From Algoriphagus aquimarinus (GTDB taxonomy: Bacteria; Bacteroidota; Bacteroidia; Cytophagales; Cyclobacteriaceae): 64,000 nucleotides of DNA. Positions 39,301 through 48,800 of the stretch are shown here, piece by piece; the stretch's first letter is position 1; every line of letters starts with the position of its first letter. The position numbers and the translations under genes were made by a program. The notes under the pieces were generated by a model, which saw only the letters and a program-made list of their open reading frames with translations, made no database searches and was not told the origin of the DNA. The stretch lies in assembly GCF_007997215.1 (NCBI RefSeq), contig NZ_VORW01000006.1, positions 123,854-187,853 of the forward strand, given 5' to 3'.

Positions 39301-39803
39301 GTTACCACTCCATTCATGGTTCCCTTGATCAGGATACTTGCGCCTGGAATGGGTATTTGTTCTTCGTCTACGATCACGCCAGAGATTACTCTTTCTATTT
39401 TTTGAGACGAGGGGATTTGATAAGAGAAATTGGGTAAGGTGGAAGGAGCTTCAGGTGCTGCAGAAGACTGCTCCAGCATGTAAAAGTCTCCGGCGCCTTT
39501 TCTAAAGTGAATCTGACTTCCTTTTAGAATCCGTTGAAGATTCTCCTCGGCAGTCAGTTTGGAGTTAATAGCTGCGGGGATTTTTGTTTCAGCATCTACC
39601 AAAGAAGAAGGATATGCTATAGATATGGCATATAAGTCCTCTAGTTCTTTAAGTGTAGATGCAAGATTTTTAGTATCCAACTTCTGCGTAAGGGTTGGGC
39701 CTTTGGCAAATTGTGTGAGATTTTGGCCTTCTGCGGAGAGTGGGAGCGCTAGCACTCCAGTCACCCCGACTGCCAATAGATAACGGGTAAATTTGATGAG
39801 CAT
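36336..39803 (-). CDS. SusC/RagA TonB-dependent transporter with STN signalling domain
   Basis: This 1155-residue outer-membrane transporter has a signal peptide (1-26). An STN domain follows (about 38-110: TLTQKLDTKNLASTLKELEDLY...LQRILKGSQIHFRKGAGDFYML). Next are a carboxypeptidase-regulatory-like domain (138-215, ending FIGFTTQEIKV), a plug (about 225-350, with NSLSGRVAGVQVTG and GSSSVAGNNEPLVVVDGVPL) and a 22-strand barrel. The STN domain marks it as a signal transducer that contacts a FecR protein, and FecR and ECF sigma genes lie directly upstream. Expression is probably switched on by the substrate itself. There is no glycosidase beside it. Confidence 0.95.
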   Translation of the reverse strand: MLIKFTRYLLAVGVTGVLALPLSAEGQNLTQFAKGPTLTQKLDTKNLASTLKELEDLYAISIAYPSSLVDAETKIPAAINSKLTAEENLQRILKGSQIHFRKGAGDFYMLEQSSAAPEAPSTLPNFSYQIPSSQKIERVISGVIVDEEQIPIPGASILIKGTMNGVVTDIDGKFSLTLPDESSDAILTVSFIGFTTQEIKVGSTSMFTIELASSDLALNEVVVTAFGLERDKKALGYSTQSVDGKSLTESRPTNVANSLSGRVAGVQVTGNSMPGSGAHIVIRGSSSVAGNNEPLVVVDGVPLEQTSSRQYGNGLSEISPDNIKEMTILKGATAAALYGSRAANGVIMVTTKNGSGSKGLGIEFNSNMTFDNPLVKPNFQNTYGGGTGYRTWYVDGRNGFDADGIRGTAGVDESWGAPMDGRMVPLWYSAPEKVALLPQPNNYDDFWETGQSISNTIALSGGNDQGSFRVSMGRLDQTSIMADNDYFRNNFKINTSYKFIPKLQMSVNAEYVKSGSDNRGFTGSQDFIWAHRHTDYTKLKNWEDYYDTQKLTFRAGDDYPYANWQHEYFSNPFFNQKYLPNSNEKDRLVGSIALNYDISEHFSILARSGTDYWSDTRININSAESFKNNVKRFGSYSESVLNSQETNSDVILTFDKDLLPRLSLKIQAGANNRVNNYKSTSVSVGQLTIDGLYNLGNYASPVTPSSTIRKQVVNSVFGSAQFGFNNYLFLDVTGRNDWSSTLPTSNNSFFYPSVAMSAVLTDIFDVQSGFLSFAKIRGSIAQVGNDADPYLLNQVYSSEGLWAGTTPTYSESNEIANRTLKPEITTGKEVGLDLRFFEGRAGIDFTYYHQSTVNQILAVSISTASGYSSQILNAGKITNQGIELTINATPINTASGFSWYTALNFARNRNKVVELAEGLENYILGTQNSLTSEARVGQPYGSLYGRRYLRSPEGELVYNNGLPVLEEGTYTLGNIQPDWIGGWTNSLAYKGLELNTLIDVKMGGDIFDVGTGLARKTGQYAETAIGREEGVIGQGVMNIGTSEAPVYVPNDVIASAGTFWNAQNPRTYHESGIFDGTFVKLREVSLGYVFPKNFLGNKFIQTMKLSFVGRNLAILYKNHPHMDPEVDMKGGNGQGFAYGQMPTTRNLGFNLNVTF

Positions 39804-40006
39804 AGATTAACAGGTTAGTGGTTAGAATGATAACTCGCGTTTATTTTGGGCCAATTGCTAATCATTCATAGATCTGGGTATGGTAAATACCTAGATCTCA
39901 CTAGTGTAATTTTTTAGCTGCTGGTCTTTACCATAGCTTTTACTCGAACTAATCTTACTTTCATTAATATTCTTGCTTGCGATCCGGCCGAAAGGCAAGC
40001 GGTAAT

Positions 40007-40921
40007 CTATTGTACTCGTATTGGATTCTGTTCTAGATGGATCTTGGTATCGAATAGTACTTCGATGTTTTCGATCACCTCATTTGGATTGTCTGTTAGT
40101 GGTAAGCTTCCTGAGATAAGATGATAGTTTGTTGGTGGTGTCTGATCTACTAATTCCAAATCATACAGTTCTGTGACTATGCTTAGGACTTCTTCGAGAC
40201 TCTCATTTTGCATTCGAAGTTTTCTGTCTTGCCAAGCAAGAAGTTTTATAGGATCAGCCACTGTTTTGGCTTCTAGTTGATGATTTTCTACATTTAGTTT
40301 TATGGTTTCTCCAGGTACTACCATACGATTTGTATTTCCTTGTTCGCTTTGGTAGCCGAGCTTTACGCTTCCTTCTATTAGTGTTAGTTTGTGTATTGGG
40401 TGTTGGTTTTTGAGATTAAATTCAGTTCCAAAAACCTCCACTTCCATCACATCTCCTTCATTGATTACAAATCGTTTGGATTCTGCGTCTTTAGCTATTT
40501 CAAAGTATGCTTCTCCGATCAGTTCTACTTTTCTTTCAAAGCCAAAAGCCAAATTATAGGTATAAGACAACGATGAGTTGGAGTTCAGTAAGGCTGTAGA
40601 GCCATCAGGCAATTCTATTTTCAGCGTTTCATTGGAGCCCGTTTGATAAGTATGTTTTTCTAGTTTAAGTGTGGTCCAAAGCGCCCCGTTTATCGCAAGT
40701 ATTACAAGTATTGAAGCTGCGATTTTTGTGTAGCTGAGAATCCTTCTTCTGTTACTTCTCTTTTTCTCATGCTTTTGAATACCAGTCTTAATATTCCCAA
40801 GTATTTTTTTCTTCAGGGCCTGCTGATCTTCTTTATTCATTTGACCTACAATGTCTGTTTCGAAAATTTCTTCGAATTCAGCATTATCATTTTGAAATAA
40901 ATTGGAACTTTCTTCTGTCAT
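40007..40921 (-). CDS. FecR-family anti-sigma factor/sensor
   Basis: This 304-residue inner-membrane protein has an N-terminal cytoplasmic anti-sigma part (1-58) and a single transmembrane helix (61-82). Its periplasmic FecR domain (about 95-190) contains LPDGSTALLNSNSSLSYTYNL and EAYFEIAKDAESKRFVI. A C-terminal DUF4974 domain (235-300) contains EEVLSIVTELYDLEL. It would receive the signal from the STN domain of SusC and control the ECF sigma factor encoded upstream. Gaps of about 200 bp on both sides suggest a promoter before SusC and another before this gene. Confidence 0.93.
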   Translation of the reverse strand: MTEESSNLFQNDNAEFEEIFETDIVGQMNKEDQQALKKKILGNIKTGIQKHEKKRSNRRRILSYTKIAASILVILAINGALWTTLKLEKHTYQTGSNETLKIELPDGSTALLNSNSSLSYTYNLAFGFERKVELIGEAYFEIAKDAESKRFVINEGDVMEVEVFGTEFNLKNQHPIHKLTLIEGSVKLGYQSEQGNTNRMVVPGETIKLNVENHQLEAKTVADPIKLLAWQDRKLRMQNESLEEVLSIVTELYDLELVDQTPPTNYHLISGSLPLTDNPNEVIENIEVLFDTKIHLEQNPIRVQ

Positions 40922-41125
40922 GACTTCTGTCTTATACTATACATGTCAACTCAAACAGAATTATCCTCCATACTGAATAGAAAAAAAACCAACTTTTTTA
41001 ATTTGGATATATTTTTTACTAAAAAAGTCTATTTATGAACCCTAAAAGTAGAATAAGTGCAAAAATGAAATGCATCAATGATGGGAACTTGGTGCTTCAG
41101 AATAAGCTTGGGGAGGTATAGCTCC

Positions 41126-41746
41126 CTAATTGAGGTAGGGTATGGTACTAAGTGATTCAAAAAGAGACTCTGAACCTATATAAGTAAGTACTGATAGAGT
41201 GAGTTCTCGTAGGCTGATCCGTATATCCTTTAGCGCCCGCATCAGGTGTTTTTCCACTGTGCTAACTGATATTTCAAGATTTTCAGCAATTTCAATATAG
41301 CTCAGCCCTTTTTTGAATCGGAGTTGATAGACTTTTTTCCGCTGTGGAGGAAAATCCTGTACTACTTTTTTGATGTTTGATTTCAGGTCATTAAAGAGAA
41401 CCTTTTCATCTGTCGATGAGCTTTTTTGTTCGCCTTTGGATTTTTCCTGATCTGAATATTTATCTCGTATGGTCTGTGACTTGTACTGGTTAATGATACG
41501 GTAGTTTACCGAGGTAAAGAGGTAAGAGGAAAGAGATGTGTGGATATCGAGTTTTGCGCGTTTAGTCCAAAAATCAATAAATACTTCCTGCACGATTCCT
41601 TCCACGATCTCCTTTTTACCAAGTTTTTTATAGCCGAAATTGAACAGGCGCTTCCAGAAAAGGTCATAAACATCAATAAATGCTGCCTCATCACCATTCT
41701 TGATTCTTTCTATGATTTCCTGTTCGTTTAACACTTTTTCGGGCAT
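41126..41746 (-). CDS. ECF-type RNA polymerase sigma factor (FecI-like)
   Basis: This 206-residue sigma factor has region 2 at about 25-90 (AAFIDVYDLFWKRLFNFGYKKLG...VQEVFIDFWTKRAKLD) and region 4 at about 130-185 (DFPPQRKKVYQLRFKKGLSYIEIAENLEISVSTVEKHLMRAL). It belongs to the Bacteroidota ECF group that works with FecR proteins. It likely transcribes the SusCD operon and probably its own genes when SusC signals substrate. The gene diverges from the PepSY gene across a 364-bp gap. Confidence 0.94.
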   Translation of the reverse strand: MPEKVLNEQEIIERIKNGDEAAFIDVYDLFWKRLFNFGYKKLGKKEIVEGIVQEVFIDFWTKRAKLDIHTSLSSYLFTSVNYRIINQYKSQTIRDKYSDQEKSKGEQKSSSTDEKVLFNDLKSNIKKVVQDFPPQRKKVYQLRFKKGLSYIEIAENLEISVSTVEKHLMRALKDIRISLRELTLSVLTYIGSESLFESLSTIPYLN

Positions 41747-42031
41747 GGGGTCTTTTACTTAATAATTGGTATGCTAAAATTGTAAAATCAGTAAAAGTTG
41801 GTTTTAAATATTCTATCAGATAGAATAATTTTTGTTAAACTATCAAAAAGTGGGTTTAAATGAAATAGAAAGTTAGAAAATTTGTTTCAAAAATCTGAAA
41901 AGAGGGCTAAAAATCGATTGCATTAAATTCAGAGTTTAAAGAGTTTGTTGACAAATAGCTAGTCATAAAGCATGCTCTTTTGATCTCCGTTTGAATCAAA
42001 TAGTTGTTCTCTAATTTTTTTTAATTCTTTC

Positions 42032-42071
42032 TTAGATTAAATCTAAATAATAAAATACTTCCTTATTTTTG
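42032..42071 (+). promoter_or_regulatory. PepSY-gene promoter with a DtxR-box-like palindrome
   Basis: In the 364-bp gap 41747-42110, TTAGATT-A-AATCTAA (42032-42046) is a perfect 7+7 inverted repeat around one base. It resembles operators of DtxR/IdeR-type iron or manganese repressors (TTAGG/CCTAA types). TATTTTTG (42064-42071) matches the -7 TAnnTTTG exactly, 40 bp before the ATG. The palindrome covers the -33 region, where a bound repressor would block transcription. The rest of the gap is A/T-rich with no other feature seen. Confidence 0.45.
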
Positions 42072-42110
42072 CCCCGTAATTATTCTCATTCTCTTTAACC
42101 TGACCACTTT

Positions 42111-43364
42111 ATGCAGCCAAAGAAATCTACTACTTGGAAAAGCATTCGAAATATTTTTGACCAAATACACTTGTATGCAGGATTGATTTCTGGTTTGGTG
42201 GTTATAGCGGTTTGTTTCAGTGGGACGATTTATGTCTACAATACTGAGATCCGTGAGATAATGGATTCCGAACTTTACTTCGTGGAAGAAACGGGAGAGC
42301 GTATGTCAGCAGATGAGCTGAAAAGTTCTTTGGAGAAAAGCTCTGATTCGAATGTGGTAGGCCTAATGTGGAACGAGGAGTCTGATCGAAGTGTGCAGTT
42401 TACCTTAATTAGGGATGGAGAGGAGGGGAGAGGAAGTACTTTTTATGTCAACCCGTATTCTGCTGAGATTTTGGGAAATAGCTCTGACAAAACCTCTACA
42501 GTGGAGTTTATGGGTTATATGTTTAGCCTTCACAGGTGGCTACTTCTGGATAGAATAGAAACGCCTATTCTGGAGAGCATGAGTAACCGTGACCTTGGCA
42601 GGTTTATCAATGGAGTTGCTACGCTATTGTTTCTTCTGGGAGTGATTACAGGTATAGTGATCTGGGTTCCAAATAAAGTGAAGAATTGGAAGCAAGGTTT
42701 GAAAATCAAATGGTCAGGAAATTGGAAGCGAGTGAACCACGATCTGCATAATAGTTTGGCATTCTACGCCCTTATTTTCCTTTTTATCATGTCTGCCACT
42801 GGCCCTTTTTGGTCTTACGGGTGGTACAGAGAAGGATGGCAAAAGACTTGGGATACCTATCAAGCGCCTGCTCCGAAAAGTGAAGTTGCTGCTAAGCCAA
42901 CAGCTGAAGCCAAGCCAGAACTTGCTGCTCCTATAGAAGAGGGAAACCTTGCTGTTCTTTCTTTGGAGGATATTTTCGCCAAAACGAACGCTGAGCTTCC
43001 TTATGGTGGAAATATCAGAGTTTCTCTTCCATCCAAATCTTCTGATCTCATTAGCGTGAGTAAATACAGAACGGGTTTTTTCGCTAGAGCTGGTTCTGAT
43101 CAATTGACCTTATCGGCTGCGGATTTATCAGTGACTGAGGCTAATTTGTTTTCAGATTTACCTTTCCGTCAGCAAATAGGCAGATCAGTGAAGTCACTAC
43201 ATGTAGGAGATATTTTTGGGCCATTCTCTAAGTTTCTATGGTTTGTAGCTTGCTTGATCGCGACTTCATTGCCGATTACGGGGACTTTGATCTGGTGGAA
43301 TAAGAGAAAAAAGAAACCGACTAAGAAAAAGCCAGCCGAACAGCGTGTAGCTGAAATGGCGTAA
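42111..43364 (+). CDS. PepSY-associated transmembrane protein (iron-reductase-like)
   Basis: This 417-residue inner-membrane protein has four transmembrane segments (about 22-42, 170-192, 215-237 and 375-395). PepSY-type periplasmic regions lie between them. Histidines in the helices (IHLYAGLISGL, LHRWLLL, VNHDLHNSLAFY) are placed as in the family and may bind haem. Relatives are tied to siderophore or iron uptake, often as predicted reductases. A low-complexity Ala/Pro/Lys/Glu linker (APAPKSEVAAKPTAEAKPE) lies near 257-275, and the C-terminal tail is very basic. The DtxR-like box upstream agrees with iron control. Confidence 0.88.
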   Translation: MQPKKSTTWKSIRNIFDQIHLYAGLISGLVVIAVCFSGTIYVYNTEIREIMDSELYFVEETGERMSADELKSSLEKSSDSNVVGLMWNEESDRSVQFTLIRDGEEGRGSTFYVNPYSAEILGNSSDKTSTVEFMGYMFSLHRWLLLDRIETPILESMSNRDLGRFINGVATLLFLLGVITGIVIWVPNKVKNWKQGLKIKWSGNWKRVNHDLHNSLAFYALIFLFIMSATGPFWSYGWYREGWQKTWDTYQAPAPKSEVAAKPTAEAKPELAAPIEEGNLAVLSLEDIFAKTNAELPYGGNIRVSLPSKSSDLISVSKYRTGFFARAGSDQLTLSAADLSVTEANLFSDLPFRQQIGRSVKSLHVGDIFGPFSKFLWFVACLIATSLPITGTLIWWNKRKKKPTKKKPAEQRVAEMA

Positions 43365-43518
43365 CATCTTTTTGTTTTTACCACAGGAGAGCACTGAGGT
43401 TTCGCAGAGGGCGCGATTTAATGTTGCCCTGCTTTTTCGGAAACTGGACTAGAGAACTGGTGATGTGATTAATGTCAAACTTGTCCCTAGTGGGACTTTT
43501 GACTAGATCTCCAAAACT

Positions 43519-43574
43519 TTAAGACAATCTTAAGCAATAGAATTACTTGACTGAGATTGAATTGCTAACTTTTG
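43519..43574 (+). promoter_or_regulatory. Predicted autoregulated promoter of the CusRS-like operon
   Basis: In the 327-bp gap 43365-43691, a TTAAG-ACAATC-TTAAG direct repeat (43519-43534, 11-bp period) is the typical binding pattern of OmpR/PhoB-type regulators. TAACTTTTG (43566-43574) resembles the -7 element, with TTGA at 43547-43550 as a possible -33 box. The same repeat lies before the pump gene at 45734. The left part of the gap holds a degenerate CACAGGAGAGCACTGAGG-type repeat fragment (43379-43415). Confidence 0.5.
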
Positions 43575-43691
43575 CATTGAAATTCTCACTAAAGAGAATG
43601 AAAGAACATTTCTAAGGATAATTCATTGTTCACTAATCACTAGATTTCCTAGTTGCGAACTTTGCGTGATCTCTGGGGTAAAAAAATAATC

Positions 43692-44360
43692 ATGCGAATT
43701 CTAGTCGTAGAAGATGAACCGGGTATTTCCAGCTTTTTAAAACAAGGCTTGGAAGAGGAATCCTATATCGTGAATGTCGCTGAAAACGGCGAAAAAGGAC
43801 TTCAGTTGGCACTAAGTGGCGATTATGATCTTTTGTTGCTTGATTGGATGTTGCCATTAAAAAGTGGGTTGGAAGTCTGTCGGGAATTCCGAAAGCGGTT
43901 TTCAGATACCCCTGTTATTTTTCTCACCGCAAAAGACACCGTTGACGAAACGATCATCGGACTGCAATCCGGCGCAAATGATTACATCAAGAAACCTTTT
44001 CATTTTGAAGAGTTATTAGAGCGAATCCGTGTGCAATTGAGATCGAAGGTTAATTCTGAGGAGAAATACACCCTAGGTCCCATTACCCTCTTCACAAATA
44101 GACATCAGGTTTTTCTGAAAGAAGAGGAAATTCAGCTGACTCAAAAGGAGTTTGCTTTGCTGGAATACCTGATGAAAAACAAAAATCAAGTTTGCCGACG
44201 CACGCAGATTATCGAGGAGGTGTGGGATATTCACTTTGATTATAATACCGGTGTCATTGATGTGTTTATGAATTCGCTCAGAAAAAAGCTACACTTCACC
44301 ACCAATGAAGACTACATCCATACGGTTCGTGGTATCGGCTATATAGCTAAGGATTTATGA
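43692..44360 (+). CDS. OmpR/CusR-type response regulator
   Basis: This 222-residue two-domain regulator starts at the ATG at 43692; the frame is open to 43653 but the receiver begins right at this Met. The receiver carries the acidic pocket ED (8-9), phospho-acceptor D51 (LLLDWMLP) and the FLTAKD lysine. A winged helix of the Trans_Reg_C type fills residues 128-222 (LTQKEFALLEYLMKN...VDVFMNSLRKKLH...TVRGIGYI). The partner kinase overlaps by 4 bp. Its likely targets are its own promoter and the metal pump at 45812, which share TTAAG repeats. Confidence 0.94.
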   Translation: MRILVVEDEPGISSFLKQGLEEESYIVNVAENGEKGLQLALSGDYDLLLLDWMLPLKSGLEVCREFRKRFSDTPVIFLTAKDTVDETIIGLQSGANDYIKKPFHFEELLERIRVQLRSKVNSEEKYTLGPITLFTNRHQVFLKEEEIQLTQKEFALLEYLMKNKNQVCRRTQIIEEVWDIHFDYNTGVIDVFMNSLRKKLHFTTNEDYIHTVRGIGYIAKDL

Positions 44361-45724
44361 GTATTTCATACAAGGAACGTATAGCGCGCCGACTGACTTT
44401 GGTCACGGCTTTGATCGTCCTCGTCGTATTTGCTATTATCTATTTGGTGGTGGATTTCACTGTAATCCAAACTATAGACCGTGAGTTGACACTTGAGACG
44501 AATAAGCATGTAGGACAGATATTTTTGGTAGAGGGCGAGATTCGTTTTGCGCACATGGACGAATGGCAGGAGATGGAGCATAGTCAGATACAGCTTAATC
44601 CAATTTTCATAGAGATAGTTGATATGCAAGGCAATTCGATGGATAAGTCGCCTAATCTTGGTGAAAACCACTTGAGTTTCTCTCCAGACAGAGGGGAAAA
44701 ACATGAAACTTGGACCTTGAAAGCTGGGAGCAGGGAAGTTCGTCAGATGCAGATTCCGCTGAATCATTCTGGCAAGAGAGAGGGATATATGTTGGTGGCA
44801 AAATCCTTTGAGGATGCCAGAGAATTGCTCACAAACCTTAGAAATATTTTACTCTTACTTTATCCAGGGATACTTATTTCCTTGTTTTTATCTATGCGTT
44901 TTCTGGCGGGGAAAAGTATTCAGCCCATCCAGAAGATTATTCAGAAGACTAATCTTATCTCCCAGAGTAATTTAAATGAACGTGTCCCAGTAGCCGAGCC
45001 GAATGATGAAATTGCCCAGCTTACACGCTCGATAAATGAGTTGCTTTCTAGATTGGAGCAGGCACTGACTCGAGAGAAGCAATTTACTTCGGATGCATCG
45101 CATGAGTTGAGAACTCCATTGGCAGTGATGAGGGGAACACTTGAAGTCTTGATTCGTAAGCCTAGAACTTCTGAGGAATATGTGGAAAAAGTAAAAATGG
45201 CTCTGGGAAGTATAGACCGGATGTCAGAAATGATAGATCAATTACTCTCACTGGCTAGAGTTGGCAAAGGTAAAATGAGCAAAGATGAAGTTGAACTTCT
45301 CTCCTTTGTTAAGAATTTTGCGCAGCTGTCAGCAAAGGAGTCCGGCAGAGAAATCGAATTTGAAACAAACCTTTCTAAACCGATTTTTAGACTTGTAAAT
45401 GAGAAATCACTTCAGATGATTTTGAATAATCTCCTTCAAAACGCCATCAAATACTCCGCGTCATCTACTAAAATTATTATGCAGGTAGGAAATCATGAAG
45501 GAGCTCCATTTATACTTGTTAGAGACGAAGGGAAGGGGATGGCCAGCGAATCATTAGCTAAGATTTTTGATCCATTTTATAGGGAAATTGATGAAACTGG
45601 AGATCCTGTGCAAGGGACAGGATTAGGGCTGGCGATAGTGAAAAAACTCGCTCTAGAATCCGACATACAAGTGGAGGTAGAAAGTGAAAAAGGTGAAGGA
45701 AGTTCGTTCCGATTGATTTTTTAG
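44357..45724 (+). CDS. CusS-like membrane histidine kinase
   Basis: This 455-residue sensor has transmembrane helices at about 16-38 and 163-185. Between them is a periplasmic loop of about 120 residues with several Met and His (FAHMDEWQEMEHSQ), suitable for a soft metal ion. Then come a HAMP domain, HisKA with H249 (SDASHELRTPLAVM) and an ATPase domain (NLLQNAIKYS, DEGKGM, GTGLGLAIVKKL). It passes phosphate to the regulator encoded just upstream. The metal (copper, silver or zinc/cobalt) cannot be decided from the loop. Confidence 0.94.
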   Translation: MSISYKERIARRLTLVTALIVLVVFAIIYLVVDFTVIQTIDRELTLETNKHVGQIFLVEGEIRFAHMDEWQEMEHSQIQLNPIFIEIVDMQGNSMDKSPNLGENHLSFSPDRGEKHETWTLKAGSREVRQMQIPLNHSGKREGYMLVAKSFEDARELLTNLRNILLLLYPGILISLFLSMRFLAGKSIQPIQKIIQKTNLISQSNLNERVPVAEPNDEIAQLTRSINELLSRLEQALTREKQFTSDASHELRTPLAVMRGTLEVLIRKPRTSEEYVEKVKMALGSIDRMSEMIDQLLSLARVGKGKMSKDEVELLSFVKNFAQLSAKESGREIEFETNLSKPIFRLVNEKSLQMILNNLLQNAIKYSASSTKIIMQVGNHEGAPFILVRDEGKGMASESLAKIFDPFYREIDETGDPVQGTGLGLAIVKKLALESDIQVEVESEKGEGSSFRLIF

Positions 45725-45727
45725 TAA

Positions 45728-45789
45728 TTAAGTTTAAGGCAATCTTAAGGGAGTTTTTAGTGCATTAAGAAGGTAATAGTCCAATTTTG
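45728..45789 (+). promoter_or_regulatory. Predicted regulator-controlled promoter of the metal pump operon
   Basis: TTAAG-GCAATC-TTAAG (45734-45749) differs in one base from the repeat at 43519. Extra TTAAG words lie at 45728 and 45765. CAATTTTG (45782-45789) fits the -7 element at 7 of 8 positions. The repeat ends 32 bp before the -7 element here and 31 bp before it at 43566, placing a bound regulator just upstream of polymerase at both promoters. Confidence 0.5.
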
Positions 45790-45811
45790 TAATTCAATTA
45801 TTACCTCCCGC

Positions 45812-48800
45812 ATGTTAGATAAAATTATCCAATGGAGTATAGGGCATAAGCTCATTATATTCATTTTTATAGCAGCCTGGATAGGTTTTGGGGTTTACTC
45901 CCTAAGTAACCTCCCAATAGGCGCAGTTCCAGATGTGACGACAAATCAAGTGCAGGTGATCACTACCTCACGAAATCTCGCTACTGAAGATGTAGAAAAA
46001 TACCTGACCTATCCGGTAGAATTGGAGATGGCAAATCTTCCAGGTATAGTCGAAATTCGTTCCATTTCTAAGTTCGGACTTTCGGTAGTTACCATCGTCT
46101 TCGAAGACAAAATGGGGACCTACCTCCCTCGGCAGCTGATCGCAGAGCGGATCAAAATGGCCGAAAAAAGTATTCCAGCTGGTTTTGGAACGCCTACGAT
46201 GGGGCCTATTTCCACAGGTCTTGGAGAGATTTATCAATATGTGATTGATGTAGAGCCTGGCTATGAAAGTGAATACACTACTACTGATCTTCGAACAATC
46301 CAAGATTGGGTGGTGAGACGTCAACTTTCTGGAATCGAAGGTGTAGTGGAGGTGAATACTTGGGGCGGTTTCCTGAAGCAATATGAAGTAGCTATCAATC
46401 CTGAGCGATTGAAGGGCATGCAAATCGATATTGCTGATGTGTTTAAGGCAATGGAAATGAACAACTCTATCGCTGGTGGCGGATACATTGAAAAAACGAA
46501 TGAAAGTTTCTTCATTCGGGGTGAAGGGCTAGTTGCCAGCTTAGAAGACATAGGAAATATTGTTGTAGATGTAAGAAACGGCGCTCCTATTTATATTCGG
46601 GATATAGCTGAAGTTGGCTTTGGTCATGCAAATAGATTCGGAGCAGTCACAGCAAATGGCGAAGGCGAAAAAGTCTTGGGTCAAGTGATGATGCTGAAAG
46701 GTGCAGATTCCAAAGGGACTATTGATCGGGTGAAAACTCGCTTAGAAGAAATGAAAACTTCGCTTCCTGAAGGTGTGGTCATCAACGGATTTCTGGATCG
46801 CTCTGAATTGATCGGTAAAACAACTTTTACCATTGCAGAAAACCTGATTTTAGGTTGTTTGATCGTGGTTTTTGTAGTCGTTTTACTTCTTGGAAATTTC
46901 AGGTCTGGATTGGTGGTAGCTTCTGTAATTCCATTGGCTTTACTTTTTGCACTTTCCATGATGTACATCTTTGGTGTGGATGCCAACCTGATGAGTCTTG
47001 GAGCAATTGACTTCGGGATTATCATCGATGGAGCGGTGATTATAGTGGAATACATTGCCTTCCAATTTACCAAAGCAGATAGTCAGCTTGTCGGACTTAC
47101 TAAGGATCAAATACAAGAAAAGAAAGATGAGATCTCTTTCAGAGGAGCTTCCAAAATGATGCATTCAGCGATTTTTGGACAGATTATCATCATCATCGTA
47201 TTTATTCCGATTTTATCACTTACAGGAGTGGAAGGCAAGATGTTCCGCCCAATGGCAGAAGTATTCTCCTTTGCTTTGGTTGGCGCAATGATCCTGGGTT
47301 TGACTTATGTGCCGGTAGTGTCAGCTCTTTTCCTAAAGACTACACCTCCAGGCCCTAAGAACATTTCCACACGAATCATCAAAGGAATCACCAAGGTTTA
47401 TGAGCCTGCGATCACCTGGGCATTAGATCATACCAAAGTTGTGTTGATTACAGCTTTTGGGTTATTAGTCGGTACGATCTTGATTTTCACTACCATGGGT
47501 TCTGAATTTGTGCCTACACTGGATGAAGGGGATTTTGTGATTCAACCTTTTTTGAAAACTGGAACCACGCTGACCAACACAGTAGAAACTATCACAGAGA
47601 TTGAGAAAATATTGAAGCAATTCCCTGAGGTGAATCAGATTGTGACCCGAATAGGTGCCGCTGAGATTCCTACTGATCCTATGTCCATGGAGGAAAGTGA
47701 TGTGATCGTGACCTTAATACCTAGATCTGAATGGACTACAGTGGAAACCAAGGATGAGTTAGCAGAGAAATTCAAGGAGGCACTTTCCATTATTCCAGGG
47801 ATGGCATTTGAATTTACCCAGCCGATTGAAATGAGGTTCAACGAACTGATTACCGGAGTTAGAGCCGATTTGGCGATCAAGGTATTCGGTGAGGATTTAG
47901 ATGTGTTGCTTAGTACTGCTCAGGAAATTGAAGCTGCCATCCAAGGTGTAGAAGGTGCCGCAGATATTATTTTAGAAAAAGTGGATGGGTTGCCTCAAAT
48001 GAAAATTGAATACAATAGAGGCAAAATCGCAAAGTTTGGATTGAATATTTCTGACCTGAATCAGATAGTTACCATGGGGTTTGCAGGAATGACTGCAGGA
48101 ACTGTTTTCGAAGGTGAAAAGCAATTTGATCTTGTGGTGAGATTTGCAGAGCCTTTCCGCAAGGATATCAAAAATCTGGAGCAAGCATCTATTCAGCTTC
48201 CAAATGGAGGTTCAGTGCCGCTTTCGGAATTGGCAACAATCAGCTATACGAAAGGACCAGCGAAAATTTCACGGGATAATACCCAGAGAAGAGTAGTAAT
48301 CGGGGTGAATGTGCGTAATAGAGATCTTCAGTCTGTAGTGGATGATATTCAGGCTATTGTGAACAATCAAATTGATTTGCCGGCAGGTTATAGAGTGGAT
48401 TATGGTGGACAGTTTGAAAACCTTCAACAAGCTAGAAATAGACTTATGATTGCCGTTCCAGTTGCCCTATTCCTGATTTTTATTCTGCTCTATTTTGCAT
48501 TCTCATCTACCAAAGATGCACTGATGATCTATTCAGCGATTCCACTTTCGGCAATAGGGGGAATTCTCCTACTATGGGCGAGAGACATGCCTTTCAGTAT
48601 TTCTGCCGGCGTTGGATTCATTGCCCTTTTCGGTATTGCAGTGCTGAATGGAATCGTACTAATCGAACATTTCAAATCCATGGAATCACATTATACCAAT
48701 ATCAAGGACTTAGTAATTAAAGGGGCAAAAGAGCGCTTAAGACCGGTGCTGCTTACTGCGGCAGCGGCGGCACTTGGCTTTTTGCCAATGGCAATCTCTA

